Below are positions 36,669 to 45,362 of a stretch of 64,000 bases of DNA, in pieces. The position numbers and the translations under genes are program-made. The notes beneath the pieces are model-generated. The model made no database searches, was not told the origin of the DNA, and was given only the letters and a program-made list of their open reading frames with translations. The first letter of the stretch is position 1; each line of letters starts with the position of its first letter. This stretch comes from Rhizobium leguminosarum (lineage in GTDB: Bacteria > Pseudomonadota > Alphaproteobacteria > Rhizobiales > Rhizobiaceae), in assembly GCF_004123835.1 (NCBI RefSeq), contig NZ_MZMU01000015.1, positions 248,001 through 312,000 of the forward strand. Direction: 5' to 3'.

Positions 36669-36863
36669 CTAGCTCTCGTTCGGCCCGCTCCACACATAGG
36701 CAGAAGCCGGCTTTCTCTGGGCATTCCAGATCACTTCGTACCCCATCTTCTCAAGCGAAAGTAAAGCGCCGAGCCTGTCGTCATCTGACAGGCTTCGCAG
36801 AGAAACATTAAGTGCGTCCAGGCCACCTAAATTGTAGAGGTTCACGAATACATCGAGTGCCAT
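36669..36863 (-). CDS. Small hypothetical protein
   Basis: 64-residue protein MALDVFVNLYNLGGLDALNVSLRSL..., with a clear GGGAGA ribosome-binding site before the ATG. No known domain recognised. The pattern of a short helix-rich, Leu-rich N-terminal half and a C-terminal basic tail gives no function. It directly precedes another small gene on the same strand. Confidence 0.6.
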   Translation of the reverse strand: MALDVFVNLYNLGGLDALNVSLRSLSDDDRLGALLSLEKMGYEVIWNAQRKPASAYVWSGPNES

Positions 36864-37117
36864 TGCTCATCTCCCTGTAGGACAGTATAGCACAAGATCA
36901 GAGAAATATTTGCTTGAGACTTAAATAGATATTTTATACATCTATTATTTCTTCACGAATTATTTATGTTTTTCTTCATTAGGGTGTGGATATTTGACAT
37001 GGGCAGCGCCTTGCGTCTTTACCGCTGGAATTGAGCTTTGCGGAAATCGGTTGAGACTCAGGAACCAACTTCCACTGCAATCCGTTTTCTCCTCATCAAC
37101 AACAGGAGAAATCGACC

Positions 37118-37321
37118 ATGGATTGGAATCGTGTCGAAGGAAACTGGAAGCAGGCGAAAGGCAAGATCAAGGAGCAGTGGGGCAAACTCACCGACGATGA
37201 TCTCGACCAGATCGCCGGCAAGCGCGACCAACTGGAAGGCAAGATCCAGGAGCGTTATGGCATCGAAAAGGACCGTATTAAACGCGACATCGATGACTGG
37301 ACCGGTCGCCAGACTTGGTAA
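37118..37321 (+). CDS. CsbD-family stress protein
   Basis: 67-residue hydrophilic protein, MDWNRVEGNWKQAKGKIKEQWGKLTDDDL..., a textbook CsbD domain (general stress protein; role unknown, disordered or helical). Ribosome-binding site AGGAG precedes the ATG. An intrinsic terminator follows ten bases after the stop, so it is a single-gene transcript. The 250 bases upstream contain AT-rich sequence that should hold its promoter. Confidence 0.92.
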   Translation: MDWNRVEGNWKQAKGKIKEQWGKLTDDDLDQIAGKRDQLEGKIQERYGIEKDRIKRDIDDWTGRQTW

Positions 37322-37330
37322 TGACTGAAC

Positions 37331-37356
37331 AAAAACCCGGTGAAAGCCGGGTTTTT
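37331..37356 (+). terminator. Intrinsic terminator of csbD-like gene
   Basis: AAAAACCCGG-TGAAAG-CCGGGTTTTT is a perfect stem with A and T runs on either side, so it can act in both directions; it also lies 40 bases past the 3' end of the convergent small membrane-protein gene. Confidence 0.9.
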
Positions 37357-37395
37357 GCTGCCGAAGGAGTTAAGCCGGCTGGTGACTGTCGGATG

Positions 37396-37623
37396 TCATG
37401 AATATCCGCCAAAAGCCAAGAGAAGGGCGCCGATCGCGATAACGGCGAGCGCTGGCCAGTTTTGGGATATCCCGAGGAACCTGAGGCCTTGGCGCCGGGG
37501 TTCCAGCGTGGTGCCGCCCTGCGGCATTTGATGCGGATTACTCGGTTTTCGACCAAGCGCCGACGTAAAGAGAAAAAGAATTCCGCCGATGATGAGAGCG
37601 GCTCCGGTGAGGATTGCCCACAT
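37396..37623 (-). CDS. Small membrane protein, two TM segments
   Basis: 75 residues with two hydrophobic segments (about 2-20, MWAILTGAALIIGGILFLF, and about 57-73) joined by a polar loop rich in Pro, Gln and Arg. GGAGG precedes the ATG at 37623. The longer frame upstream to 38127 overlaps another small gene and lacks support. No family recognised. It converges on the csbD-like gene. Confidence 0.65.
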   Translation of the reverse strand: MWAILTGAALIIGGILFLFTSALGRKPSNPHQMPQGGTTLEPRRQGLRFLGISQNWPALAVIAIGALLLAFGGYS

Positions 37624-37769
37624 GATGGCCTCCGCTAGCGATGAGGATGTGGGGTAAACCAAATCCGGACCTGATCGTTCCGTGAGTGGCTGCTCAGTTG
37701 AGCAACCTCTGCGTCGGAACCAAAGCCATCGCATTGAATTTGACCGCTGAGTAATCTTGGAGATCCCTG

Positions 37770-37940
37770 ATGGACGAGACACCGAAGACGGCAATACGCG
37801 GCATGATGTTCTACGTCCTCGCTCTTCTCGTCCTAGGGGTGCTGGCAGGGGCCGCCTACACGATCTATGGCCATCCCGCCGATCCGTCCGAGCGACCAGC
37901 GGCCGAGACGATTCCGCAAAAAGCTCCGGCTCCGCAGTGA
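37770..37940 (+). CDS. 56-residue single-span membrane protein
   Basis: Read directly from sequence: MDETPKTAIRGMMFYVLALL... with one hydrophobic segment (about 12-32) and a Pro/Ala-rich soluble tail ending in APAPQ. GGAG seven bases before the ATG. Divergent from the small membrane-protein gene at 37396. No domain recognised; a short cytochrome- or envelope-associated peptide is possible but not shown. Confidence 0.6.
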   Translation: MDETPKTAIRGMMFYVLALLVLGVLAGAAYTIYGHPADPSERPAAETIPQKAPAPQ

Positions 37941-38205
37941 GATACGTCGTCCAGCAATTGATTGATCCCCTTCGAGAGAAACGACCCTGGACGGCGCCTG
38001 CCACATCCGGCGCCCACCCGGTCAGGTCACGTTGAAGACGCCTGGCTCCACGGCAAGAGACCTGCAAGTGGCAGCGAATATGGCTTTGGAGAGAGCAAGC
38101 CCGGAATCCCGTCGCAAGTCCTTCCAACCAGTATGGAGCTTATATTTATAGGGAGAACAACCTGCGACAGAGAAAATCGGCATCTGCGCAGGGCCGATTA
38201 GATGG

Positions 38206-38457
38206 GAAGGAAGCAGTGGGGGCGAGCCCGGCAGCTTCGACATCACGCGGTGGTCCGACCGCATCAGGTTGGTCGACGCCGGATATGACGGCGCATGGGA
38301 GCTGCCTGCGCTGGGGTTGGTCTCCGCACCAACCGCAGTCTTGATCCGGCCCGATGGATATGTCGCGTGGATGGGCAACGGGACGCAGGATGGTCTGCAA
38401 GAGGCTGTGAATAGCTGGTTCGGACCACTCGGCTCAAGGCCGAAAAGCGCTGATTAA
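38206..38457 (+). pseudogene. Fragment of FAD aromatic-ring monooxygenase (C-terminal end)
   Basis: The open frame reads SFDITRWSDRIRLVDA-x-YDG-x-WELPALG...APTAVLIRPDGYVAWMGNGTQDGLQEAVNSWFG, the C-terminal thioredoxin-like end of PheA/TfdB-family flavin monooxygenases. The FAD-binding 400 residues are absent, and no plausible start codon or upstream gene part is found, so it is a remnant. A complete monooxygenase related in type (but not identical) lies at 53848. The end overlaps the next gene's 3' end by four bases. Confidence 0.7.
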
Positions 38458-39191
38458 GCGGCGAGCGAGATTGGATTGCAATCCGATATCGTCGCGGGAT
38501 CCGGCATCGGTTTGCCGCGGCGTTCCCACGTCCGGCGGCTGATGGCGAAAGCCTCCCAGGGGCGCGCTTGGCTGAAAGAATTGGCGAGATAATCGGCTCT
38601 GGAAAGCGCGCCGGCGGCACGGTGCTGCTCCTCTTTTCGCGCTCGGTCCCGCTGCTGGCGCTTTTCCTTTTGAAGTTTTGCTCTCTTCCGTTTCGGCACA
38701 TCGAAGGCACCGATGGTGCGGATATCGAGGGCGCTCCGTTCTGCGTAGCTGAGGTGCAGAGCATGGCCGAGCGCGTCGGCCGACAAGTCAGAAAAGCGCA
38801 GCTTTGTCCGCTCGTAGATGACCTCCTCAATGTCGGCTTTCCCAGCCCAGGGAAGCCATCGCGCCGCCCAGCCGAGGACCACCTCGACAAACTCTTCCTT
38901 GAATTCGACAAGGGCGAGGCCGGCGATCACCTCGACGTAAATCAATGCGTCATCGGCTTCGGGCACGATGTCTCCGTGACGGTGCCTGATCAATTTTTCG
39001 ATCTCGCGCATCCGGCCGCGGAAATGGTTCCAGCGGCCGGTCCGCATGCGGCGCTGGACAGCCTTGTAACCGAGCAGACAGTCGCCGACCTTGATGGCTG
39101 TAACATCCCGCGCCAGGCCCTCCGGCCAATCGGAGTTTGTGGTCCGCTTTCCCGATTGAGCCGCTTCATCTTCGCCAATAAGACGAGCCAT
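38454..39191 (-). CDS. Hypothetical protein of mobile-element type
   Basis: 245-residue charged protein ending ...SRADYLANSFSQARPWEAFAISRRTWERRGKP. The motif SRADYLA...PWE...ISRRTWERR resembles short proteins I associate with plasmids and integrative elements of alphaproteobacteria, with a putative helix-turn-helix near the end. No other domain recognised. ATG at 39191 has AAGGGAA before it. It converges on a monooxygenase fragment and precedes the oxidase operon, so it may mark an old insertion boundary. Confidence 0.6.
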   Translation of the reverse strand: MARLIGEDEAAQSGKRTTNSDWPEGLARDVTAIKVGDCLLGYKAVQRRMRTGRWNHFRGRMREIEKLIRHRHGDIVPEADDALIYVEVIAGLALVEFKEEFVEVVLGWAARWLPWAGKADIEEVIYERTKLRFSDLSADALGHALHLSYAERSALDIRTIGAFDVPKRKRAKLQKEKRQQRDRARKEEQHRAAGALSRADYLANSFSQARPWEAFAISRRTWERRGKPMPDPATISDCNPISLAA

Positions 39192-39303
39192 CGAATTCCC
39201 TTACCACCTGCCTTTGACGGCGAAACGGCTGATTGTAAAGGAAGGGCCGGGGGGTGATCATCCACTTTTTGCAATCCGGCGAACATCGTCGCGCAGGAAA
39301 GCT

Positions 39304-40350
39304 TCAATCCTGGGGCAACGCGCCGTAATAGGCCGCGAGCGCCTGAATATCGTCGTCGCTGAGACCTGCAGCAGCCCTGGTCATCACACCCGCATAGGCG
39401 CCGCCGCCACGATTTCCGCTGTGGAAGAGACCGAGCTGGTTTTCAAGATAGGGTATCGGTTGCCCGGCAAGGCGTGGATAGGCCTCGTTGACACCGGCAG
39501 CATCGTGGCAGGCGGCGCAGGCTGCGATGCCACGCGTCCGGTCACCACGTTCCGCAAGGAGCTTGCCGCGAGAGAGTATTTCCGAAGGCCGGCCCGTTTC
39601 AGTGGGTCCGCTCTGGCTGGCGAAATAGCTGGCCAGCTTTTTCCGGTCTTCGCTCGATGTCTGCGAGAGCGCAACCTTCATGACGCCGCTTGGACGCTTG
39701 CCGGTCGCGTAAGCCTCGAGACTGTCGCGAAGGTAAGTCTCCGACTGGTCTGTGAGACGCGGAATGAGGCTGGTTTCATCGGGGCCTGCCGGCGAATGGC
39801 AGCCTTCGCAGCTTTTCACGATCGCAGCGAAGTCCCGGGATGCCGTCGCGGAAAAGCCGGCGAGCCGCTGATAGGCGGCCTGGTCGAGGCTTGGATATTC
39901 CCGCAGGAAGGCGACCATGGCCCAGACCTCGTCATCCCGTTCTAGCGACGGCCAGGCGGGCATGCCGGTATAGCGCACGCCATGTTTGACGATCTCGAAG
40001 AGTTCGGCATCGTTCCATGTCGCGATGACATGCTGGAGGTTGGGCGGAGGAGGAAGCATGTTTTCGACGGTGGCGGGTCGCGGCATCGCCGGCGAACCAT
40101 GGCAGCCCGCACATCCGGTTTCGTAGTGACCTGCGGCCAGCGGCAGCATGGCCGTCGTAAACCGCGGCGCATGCCCGCCGAGGGCTGCTGTGCGCACGGA
40201 TGACCGCATCACCCAATGCAGGAACCAGTCCGTGACACGCCAATGCCCGGTACTTGCACGGATGTCGATGATGCCGGCCCAGGCGACGAACAGGCCCGCT
40301 GCAGCAAGCGCTGCGGCGCCGGCAGATATCCGTCTCCACCTTATCCGCAT
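39304..40350 (-). CDS. Three-haem cytochrome c
   Basis: 348-residue exported or membrane-anchored protein with an N-terminal hydrophobic helix (about 8-28) and three CxxCH haem sites: CAGCH at 80-84, CEGCH at 181-185 and CAACH at 278-282. Met ligands such as TGMPAWPS follow the haem sites. The layout resembles a short c-type cytochrome followed by a diheme cytochrome c4-like unit. Last gene of the caa3 oxidase operon; it could donate electrons to that oxidase. Its 5' end overlaps the CtaG gene by ten bases. Confidence 0.9.
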   Translation of the reverse strand: MRIRWRRISAGAAALAAAGLFVAWAGIIDIRASTGHWRVTDWFLHWVMRSSVRTAALGGHAPRFTTAMLPLAAGHYETGCAGCHGSPAMPRPATVENMLPPPPNLQHVIATWNDAELFEIVKHGVRYTGMPAWPSLERDDEVWAMVAFLREYPSLDQAAYQRLAGFSATASRDFAAIVKSCEGCHSPAGPDETSLIPRLTDQSETYLRDSLEAYATGKRPSGVMKVALSQTSSEDRKKLASYFASQSGPTETGRPSEILSRGKLLAERGDRTRGIAACAACHDAAGVNEAYPRLAGQPIPYLENQLGLFHSGNRGGGAYAGVMTRAAAGLSDDDIQALAAYYGALPQD

Positions 40351-40973
40351 TGGCTGCCCCTCGAAGACGTGGGCTTAAGGACGTCGGCAAGCAGGAAGAT
40401 GGCGCCGAGCATATAGGCGGCTGCGCCGACCAGGAGCATGACGACACCTCCGAGTTGCTGATCGGTGTCACGGCTAAGGGCGAAGCCGAGACAGGTGACA
40501 TCTCCGATCCCATAAAGCGGACGGGGCGCAAGTGTCAGCAGGACGCCGAGCAGCGTCATGTGGATCGAGGTGAAGAGCAGGCCGATGATGCCCGCCAGCC
40601 GCTGCATGCCTTCCTCATCACGCCGGAAACACGCGGTCCACAACAGAATGCCGGCGAGAAGGAAGCTTGCCTGTTCGAGAAGCATCGCATCAAGCCGCGT
40701 TTCAGCCAGCCGACGCAGCGCCGGCGTATGCCAGAGCCAGACGACGAGGAGCTCGACGACCGAGGCGAGTACCGGCCCGAACCAGGGGAGATGGACGGCG
40801 GGATCGAGCCGCCTGCCGCTGACTGCGATCGCCAGCAGCGGAGCTGCAATGGCGACGGTCGTCATGTGGACGATCATATGCGCCGTCAGCGATCCGCCGT
40901 TCCAGTTCGTCGCAAGAAGCGCCAGCGCAAGACAAAGGGCAAAGATGCCGGCGACAAGAGCAAGGTTCTTCAT
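40341..40973 (-). CDS. ctaG: CtaG (caa3-type) cytochrome oxidase assembly protein
   Basis: 210-residue polytopic membrane protein, about six hydrophobic segments, of the caa3-type CtaG family rather than the single-span Cox11 type. His- and Met-rich patches (AHMIVHMTTVA, SIHMTLLG) are typical copper-related positions. Needed in Bacillus for CuA/CuB assembly in caa3 oxidase, inferred here from the family. It sits in the oxidase operon between a small membrane protein and the cytochrome c gene. Confidence 0.85.
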   Translation of the reverse strand: MKNLALVAGIFALCLALALLATNWNGGSLTAHMIVHMTTVAIAAPLLAIAVSGRRLDPAVHLPWFGPVLASVVELLVVWLWHTPALRRLAETRLDAMLLEQASFLLAGILLWTACFRRDEEGMQRLAGIIGLLFTSIHMTLLGVLLTLAPRPLYGIGDVTCLGFALSRDTDQQLGGVVMLLVGAAAYMLGAIFLLADVLKPTSSRGSQCG

Positions 40974-41350
40974 CTTGCGCAGGCCTCGATAAAAAGCAGG
41001 GGGACCGATACGAAGATGACCGCGACGAAACTCAGGCCCGACAGCAGCAGTGTTGCAAAGCCCTGGAACAACAACCGGTCTTCCCTCGTCGGTTCGTCAT
41101 GGGGCGGATCGCCGCCGCCGAAGCCCCATTGCCGCCAGGCGAGCCAGGCGGCACCGAGAATGGCAAGCAGCGCGAAAACCGTCACAATGGACAAGGTAAA
41201 GCGGAGCATGCCGAAAGAGAAAGCGATCTCCGATGCTTTCGCGCAATAGACGGCCGCTGCGGCATAGCAGACAAGAAAATGCAGAGCCCAGACGGCCGGC
41301 CCGGTAAACAGGGTCCAGAGCGTTTCTGCCTCTTTGGGAATCAGGCGCAT
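40970..41350 (-). CDS. Small membrane protein of the caa3 operon
   Basis: 126 residues with three hydrophobic segments and a short polar linker (GGGDPPHDEPTRED). No named family that I can assign with confidence; it may play the part of a small oxidase accessory or subunit IV. It overlaps ctaG by four bases and follows the coxAC gene by four, so translation is coupled throughout the operon. Confidence 0.75.
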   Translation of the reverse strand: MRLIPKEAETLWTLFTGPAVWALHFLVCYAAAAVYCAKASEIAFSFGMLRFTLSIVTVFALLAILGAAWLAWRQWGFGGGDPPHDEPTREDRLLFQGFATLLLSGLSFVAVIFVSVPLLFIEACAR

Positions 41351-41354
41351 CTCG

Positions 41355-43871
41355 TCACCTCAACTCTGGAAACAAGCCCAGCACTCCGAAGGAGGTGAGG
41401 GCAGTGATGACCAGGAAGTGCCAGTAGAGCACGACGTTGCGCAGGTCGGCGTCATATTCGGCCGTCAGGCGACCCGCAAAACTACTCGCCAGACAATAGA
41501 ACTGCATGACCACGGCAACGAGGCCATGAATGACCGTCCAGAGTACGATGACCCAGACGATCGCCGGATAGACATGCGCCGTCGGCTGCATGTCGTAGAG
41601 ATAGGGACCCGCCAGACCGGCGGCGCAGGCGGCAAGTGTGAGGATCGTGGCGGTGAGGAGACAAAGGCGGGCAGATGCCGTCCGGCCCTTGGTATTGATG
41701 TATCGCGCAAACAGCATGGCAAGCCAGGCAAGCGCAAAGAACGCAGCCGCCATCAGAGGCCAGAGCCTGCCCGGACCCGGCAATCCTGCCGTAAAATCGG
41801 GATGGATAGTCCAGTAGAAAAAATAGCCGAACATCAGGCTGGCATAGGCTGTGCCGTCTCCGGCCATGGTGATGAATACCGCCCACCAGCCGACCGAAGC
41901 CGGGCCGGAGGCGTAAAGGGGAACCTGCTTGCCAAGCCCGATATCCCTGAGGTTTTGCCTTGGTATCTCGCTGGTTCCCGTCCAGAGCCAAATCAGGATG
42001 GCGGCAAGGGTCACGGTGGCGCACAGCGCCGTCAAGATCCACCAATGGAAGGTCAGCGCGATGAACACGCCGCCAAGTGCGAAAGCGGAGATGATGGTCA
42101 GAAACGACGTGCCGCCGACCCGCAGGCATTGCAGCGGTTCGGCGTCCAGAACCGACGTCACGAGCGTTTCGCGCCGACCATCAGCTGCGTCCGGCAGATA
42201 GAACCGACCCGCCTTGATGCCGTCGATCAGCTCCGGCTGGTCCCAGAGGGGATACCGGCTTTTGATGATCGGAATGGACCGCACGCCCCAATTTTCTTCC
42301 GGCTCGCTGATCCACTCCAGCGTTCCGGCATTCCAGGGGTTCATTTCGCCTTTCGGTTCGCGGTGTTTCGGACGCAGAATATCGACGACGATGATGGCGA
42401 CACCGGCGGCAAAGACGAAAGCGCCGATGGTGGAGACGAGGTTCAGGAGGTTCCAGCCAACATCGGACGGGTAGGTGAAGACCCGCCGCGGCATGCCGCG
42501 CAGACCAGTCAGATGCATGGGGAAGAAGGCAGTGTTGAAACCGACGAACATCAGCCAGAAGGCGATCTTGCCCCATCGATCCGAGAGTTTTCGCGCGTTG
42601 ATCAGCGGAAAATAATAATAGATTCCGGCAACCACCGGAAACAGCATGCCGCCGATCATCACGTAATGGAGATGGGCGACGACGAAATAGGTGTCATGTG
42701 CCTGCCAGTCGAAGGGCGCGAGCGCCACCATGACGCCAGTCAGCCCACCAATGATGAAGATTGCCAGTCCCCCGGTGCCAAAGAGCATAGGAAGGGAAAA
42801 GATCACCCGGCCGGCCAGCATGGTGGCGATGAAGACAAAGATCTGCACCCCAGTCGGGATTGCGACGGCCTCGGACGCTGCCGAAAAGAAGGCCAATGAA
42901 ATCTGCGGCAGGCCGGTGGTGAACATGTGGTGGACCCACAGCCCGAAGCTCAGGAACCCCGTGCCGACCGCGGCCAGCACGATCCAGGAATAGCCGATGA
43001 TCGGACGCTGCGCGAAGGTCGGAACGATCATCGCCATGAGCGCGATGGCGGGCAGGAAGATGATGTAGACCTCGGGGTGGCCGAAAATCCAGAACAGATG
43101 CTGCCAGAGCAGCGGATCGCCGCCGCGTGCGGCATCGAAAAAAGGCCAGTCGAACATCCGCTCCATCTCGAACAGGATGTCGCCGGCAATCAGCGGCGGG
43201 AAGGCGAAGAGGATCATGCCCGCCACGATCAGCAGATACCAGGCAAAGAGCGGCATCATGTTGATCCGCATGCCCGGCGCCCGGCATTTCATGATACCGA
43301 CGATGAGCTCGACGGCTGCGGCGATGGACGCGACCTCGATGAAGGAAAGGCCGAGCAACCAGATATCCGCGCCGATGCCGGAATATTGCTTGTCGGTGGC
43401 CAGCGGCGGATACATGAACCAGCCCGAATTGGGTGCTGCCCCAAAAAAGATGGACCCGCAGACAAACACGCCGCCGAGCGCAAAACTCCAGAAGCCGAAT
43501 GCGGAAAGCCGCGGAAAGGGCAGTTCCCGCGCGCCGAGCATGGAGGGCAAGAGAAAGATCGCGACCGCCTCGAAGATCGGAACGGCAAACAGGAACATCA
43601 TGACCGTGCCGTGCAGCGTGAAGGCCTGGTTGAAGAGATCGGCGGCGAGAAAGTCGTTGTTGGGGACTGCCAGCTGCACACGCACGAGCAGCGCAAGCAT
43701 GCCGGCAAACAGCATGAAGATGAAGGCGGCCGATCCATACCAAAGGCCGATCTGAGTGTTGTTGACGGAGGTCCAGTAACGCCAGCCTTTCGGATTGGCC
43801 CATACGCGCCGAAGTTCCGCTTCCTGCGCGGCTGATGTTTCGGCTGAGACCGAAGCAAGGGGTTCCGTCAT
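41355..43871 (-). CDS. Cytochrome c oxidase subunit I/III fusion (CtaD-CtaE)
   Basis: 838-residue fused protein. Residues about 30-560 are subunit I, with about twelve membrane helices, the haem ligand in FTLHGTVMMFL, the CuB/Tyr motif GHPEVYI, the HH pair in WVHHMFTTG, and the final haem ligands in HDTYFVVAHLHYV. Residues about 650-838 form a subunit III-type helix bundle. Such I-III fusions are typical of caa3-type oxidases. The ATG overlaps the stop of coxB (ATGA). It reduces O2 in the inner membrane while pumping protons. Confidence 0.95.
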   Translation of the reverse strand: MTEPLASVSAETSAAQEAELRRVWANPKGWRYWTSVNNTQIGLWYGSAAFIFMLFAGMLALLVRVQLAVPNNDFLAADLFNQAFTLHGTVMMFLFAVPIFEAVAIFLLPSMLGARELPFPRLSAFGFWSFALGGVFVCGSIFFGAAPNSGWFMYPPLATDKQYSGIGADIWLLGLSFIEVASIAAAVELIVGIMKCRAPGMRINMMPLFAWYLLIVAGMILFAFPPLIAGDILFEMERMFDWPFFDAARGGDPLLWQHLFWIFGHPEVYIIFLPAIALMAMIVPTFAQRPIIGYSWIVLAAVGTGFLSFGLWVHHMFTTGLPQISLAFFSAASEAVAIPTGVQIFVFIATMLAGRVIFSLPMLFGTGGLAIFIIGGLTGVMVALAPFDWQAHDTYFVVAHLHYVMIGGMLFPVVAGIYYYFPLINARKLSDRWGKIAFWLMFVGFNTAFFPMHLTGLRGMPRRVFTYPSDVGWNLLNLVSTIGAFVFAAGVAIIVVDILRPKHREPKGEMNPWNAGTLEWISEPEENWGVRSIPIIKSRYPLWDQPELIDGIKAGRFYLPDAADGRRETLVTSVLDAEPLQCLRVGGTSFLTIISAFALGGVFIALTFHWWILTALCATVTLAAILIWLWTGTSEIPRQNLRDIGLGKQVPLYASGPASVGWWAVFITMAGDGTAYASLMFGYFFYWTIHPDFTAGLPGPGRLWPLMAAAFFALAWLAMLFARYINTKGRTASARLCLLTATILTLAACAAGLAGPYLYDMQPTAHVYPAIVWVIVLWTVIHGLVAVVMQFYCLASSFAGRLTAEYDADLRNVVLYWHFLVITALTSFGVLGLFPELR

Positions 43872-44839
43872 TTGAGCCCCCCGAGATAGCGGGCAATTTC
43901 CTCGATATCATCTTCAGGAAGCATGTCGAAAGCGGGCATCTTCGCGCCCGGTTTCACCGATGAGGGTGAGCGAATAAAGCGGGCGATGTTTTCCCGCGTG
44001 TTGGCAAGCGCACCTGCACCGATCGAGAGGCGGGCGCCGATCAAGGAGAGATCCGGAGCGGTCTGGCCGGCGATCTGCAGTCCACGGAGTGAATGGCAAG
44101 CCACACAGCCATGGCGCTGCAGGAGTTGTCGGCCTTCATCCGCAACGCTTGCGTCGCCATCGATCAGCCTGCTGCGCCAGGTGCTGTAATCCTCCTCCTC
44201 CAGGACGACAACCGAGAAAGCCATATAGGCGTGCGAGGCACCGCAAAATTCGGCGCAAGGGGCACGATAGGTGCCGGTGCGCGTTGGCGTCAGCGTGAGG
44301 ACATTGGTCCGGCCCGGAATCATGTCCATCTTGCCGCCGAGCGCCGGAATCCAGAAAGAATGAATGACGTCGGTTGCTTTGAGAGAAAAGGTCGCCGTTC
44401 GGCCGACGGGCAGGCGAATTTCGTTGGCGGTCTCGAAAGCAGGCTGGTCGCCGACGGCCGGATAGCGAATACGCCACCAGAACTGCTCCCCCGTCACCTC
44501 GATCGCCCCATCCTTTTCTGCAAGCGGGTTCCAGGGCCGTATCGCCGGCATCAGCCAGACTGCATAGCCCAGCAAAAGCAGAAGGACGACAGTCGGAAAT
44601 GCAACTCCACCCCAGGCAATGAGCGCGCCAGCCTTCTCCGCCGCCCAGGCTTCCCGTCGATGGCGCGCAGCGTGAATGAGCAGGAAGGTTACACCGACCC
44701 AAATCGACATGCCGCCAATAACCATGACGACGAACAGCCGATAGACCGCCTCCGATTCCTCGCCGGCAGGACTAAGCGCGGACTGCTGACCGCTGCAACC
44801 CGCAAGAACGAGTGCACTGAAAGGAATAAGACATCGCAG
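43868..44839 (-). CDS. coxB: Cytochrome c oxidase subunit II, lipoprotein with fused cytochrome c
   Basis: Subunit II of a caa3-type oxidase, about 323 residues. The frame upstream of the first ATG (44725) continues as a lipoprotein signal: hydrophobic run IPFSALVLAGC with a lipobox LAGC, then SGQQSALSPAGEE, so the true gene starts about 115 bases earlier. No ATG, GTG or TTG is available there; CTG 44839 (used here) or ATC 44842 are the candidates, with GGGAG 7-10 bases upstream. Two membrane helices follow, then the CuA site C-x3-C-x3-H-x2-M in CAEFCGASHAYM, and a C-terminal haem CVACH. First gene of the oxidase operon. Confidence 0.9.
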   Translation of the reverse strand: MRCLIPFSALVLAGCSGQQSALSPAGEESEAVYRLFVVMVIGGMSIWVGVTFLLIHAARHRREAWAAEKAGALIAWGGVAFPTVVLLLLLGYAVWLMPAIRPWNPLAEKDGAIEVTGEQFWWRIRYPAVGDQPAFETANEIRLPVGRTATFSLKATDVIHSFWIPALGGKMDMIPGRTNVLTLTPTRTGTYRAPCAEFCGASHAYMAFSVVVLEEEDYSTWRSRLIDGDASVADEGRQLLQRHGCVACHSLRGLQIAGQTAPDLSLIGARLSIGAGALANTRENIARFIRSPSSVKPGAKMPAFDMLPEDDIEEIARYLGGLK

Positions 44840-45148
44840 GATTGTCGGTCTCCCTTTCCTCCAATGCTCAAGCTCTCCGATATGGAACGCGTATGTCCGG
44901 CGGCAAGTGGCTGATGTTTGTTGGGCGGCAACTCGGTGGTATCGCCGATGCCATAAAATACCGTCACAACCGACGACCGAAAATTCCTTCGGTGCAAAGG
45001 CCTATTCGAAACCTGTCAGGAGGCGTTGGCGGATCAATCGCTTCGTGAAGTGTTTTCAACCAGGCGCGTGCTCCGCTTCCCTCGTTCATACGATCGCCGG
45101 GAGAAGAAGACGCGGTTGAGCCGCCACATTCCATCGCCACGTCTGCAA
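44840..45148. promoter_or_regulatory. Region upstream of the caa3 operon
   Basis: A 309-base gap that must contain the oxidase operon promoter (minus strand); no gene is visible. I could not identify a clear -35/-10 or FNR box. Confidence 0.35.
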
Positions 45149-45223
45149 TCAGCGGAAGCCGAAGAAACTCAAAATCGCGAGTACGATAACGACAGCGCCG
45201 ACAATCCAGATCAAATTGTTCAT
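45149..45223 (-). CDS. 24-residue membrane peptide
   Basis: Read directly: MNNLIWIVGAVVIVLAILSF followed by FGFR and TGA. It is a single hydrophobic helix with a short basic end; AGGAGA lies upstream of the ATG at a spacing of about 11. I recall near-identical short peptides in other rhizobial genomes, which together with the ribosome-binding site argues that it is translated. Function unknown. Confidence 0.6.
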   Translation of the reverse strand: MNNLIWIVGAVVIVLAILSFFGFR

Positions 45224-45362
45224 GGGAAACCGTTCTCCTGTTTAGGGTTGGGCCATTATGACCCGATCTCTTAACGGTGAGGCAGGGCTTGGAGTTCCCA
45301 ACCGGTCCAATTGCTGTCGCGTGCCGCTTCCGGCGCCAAACCAATTTCCGGCTCTATGCCTT

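Noticed and set aside
38568..39257. 229-residue plus-strand frame overlapping the hypothetical gene at 38454-39191
   Set aside because: The minus-strand frame has a start with ribosome-binding site and family resemblance; the plus frame has neither.
41334..42899. 521-residue plus-strand frame over the oxidase subunit I/III gene
   Set aside because: Opposite a membrane-protein gene of clear family; its charged, repetitive sequence is the complement of hydrophobic codons.
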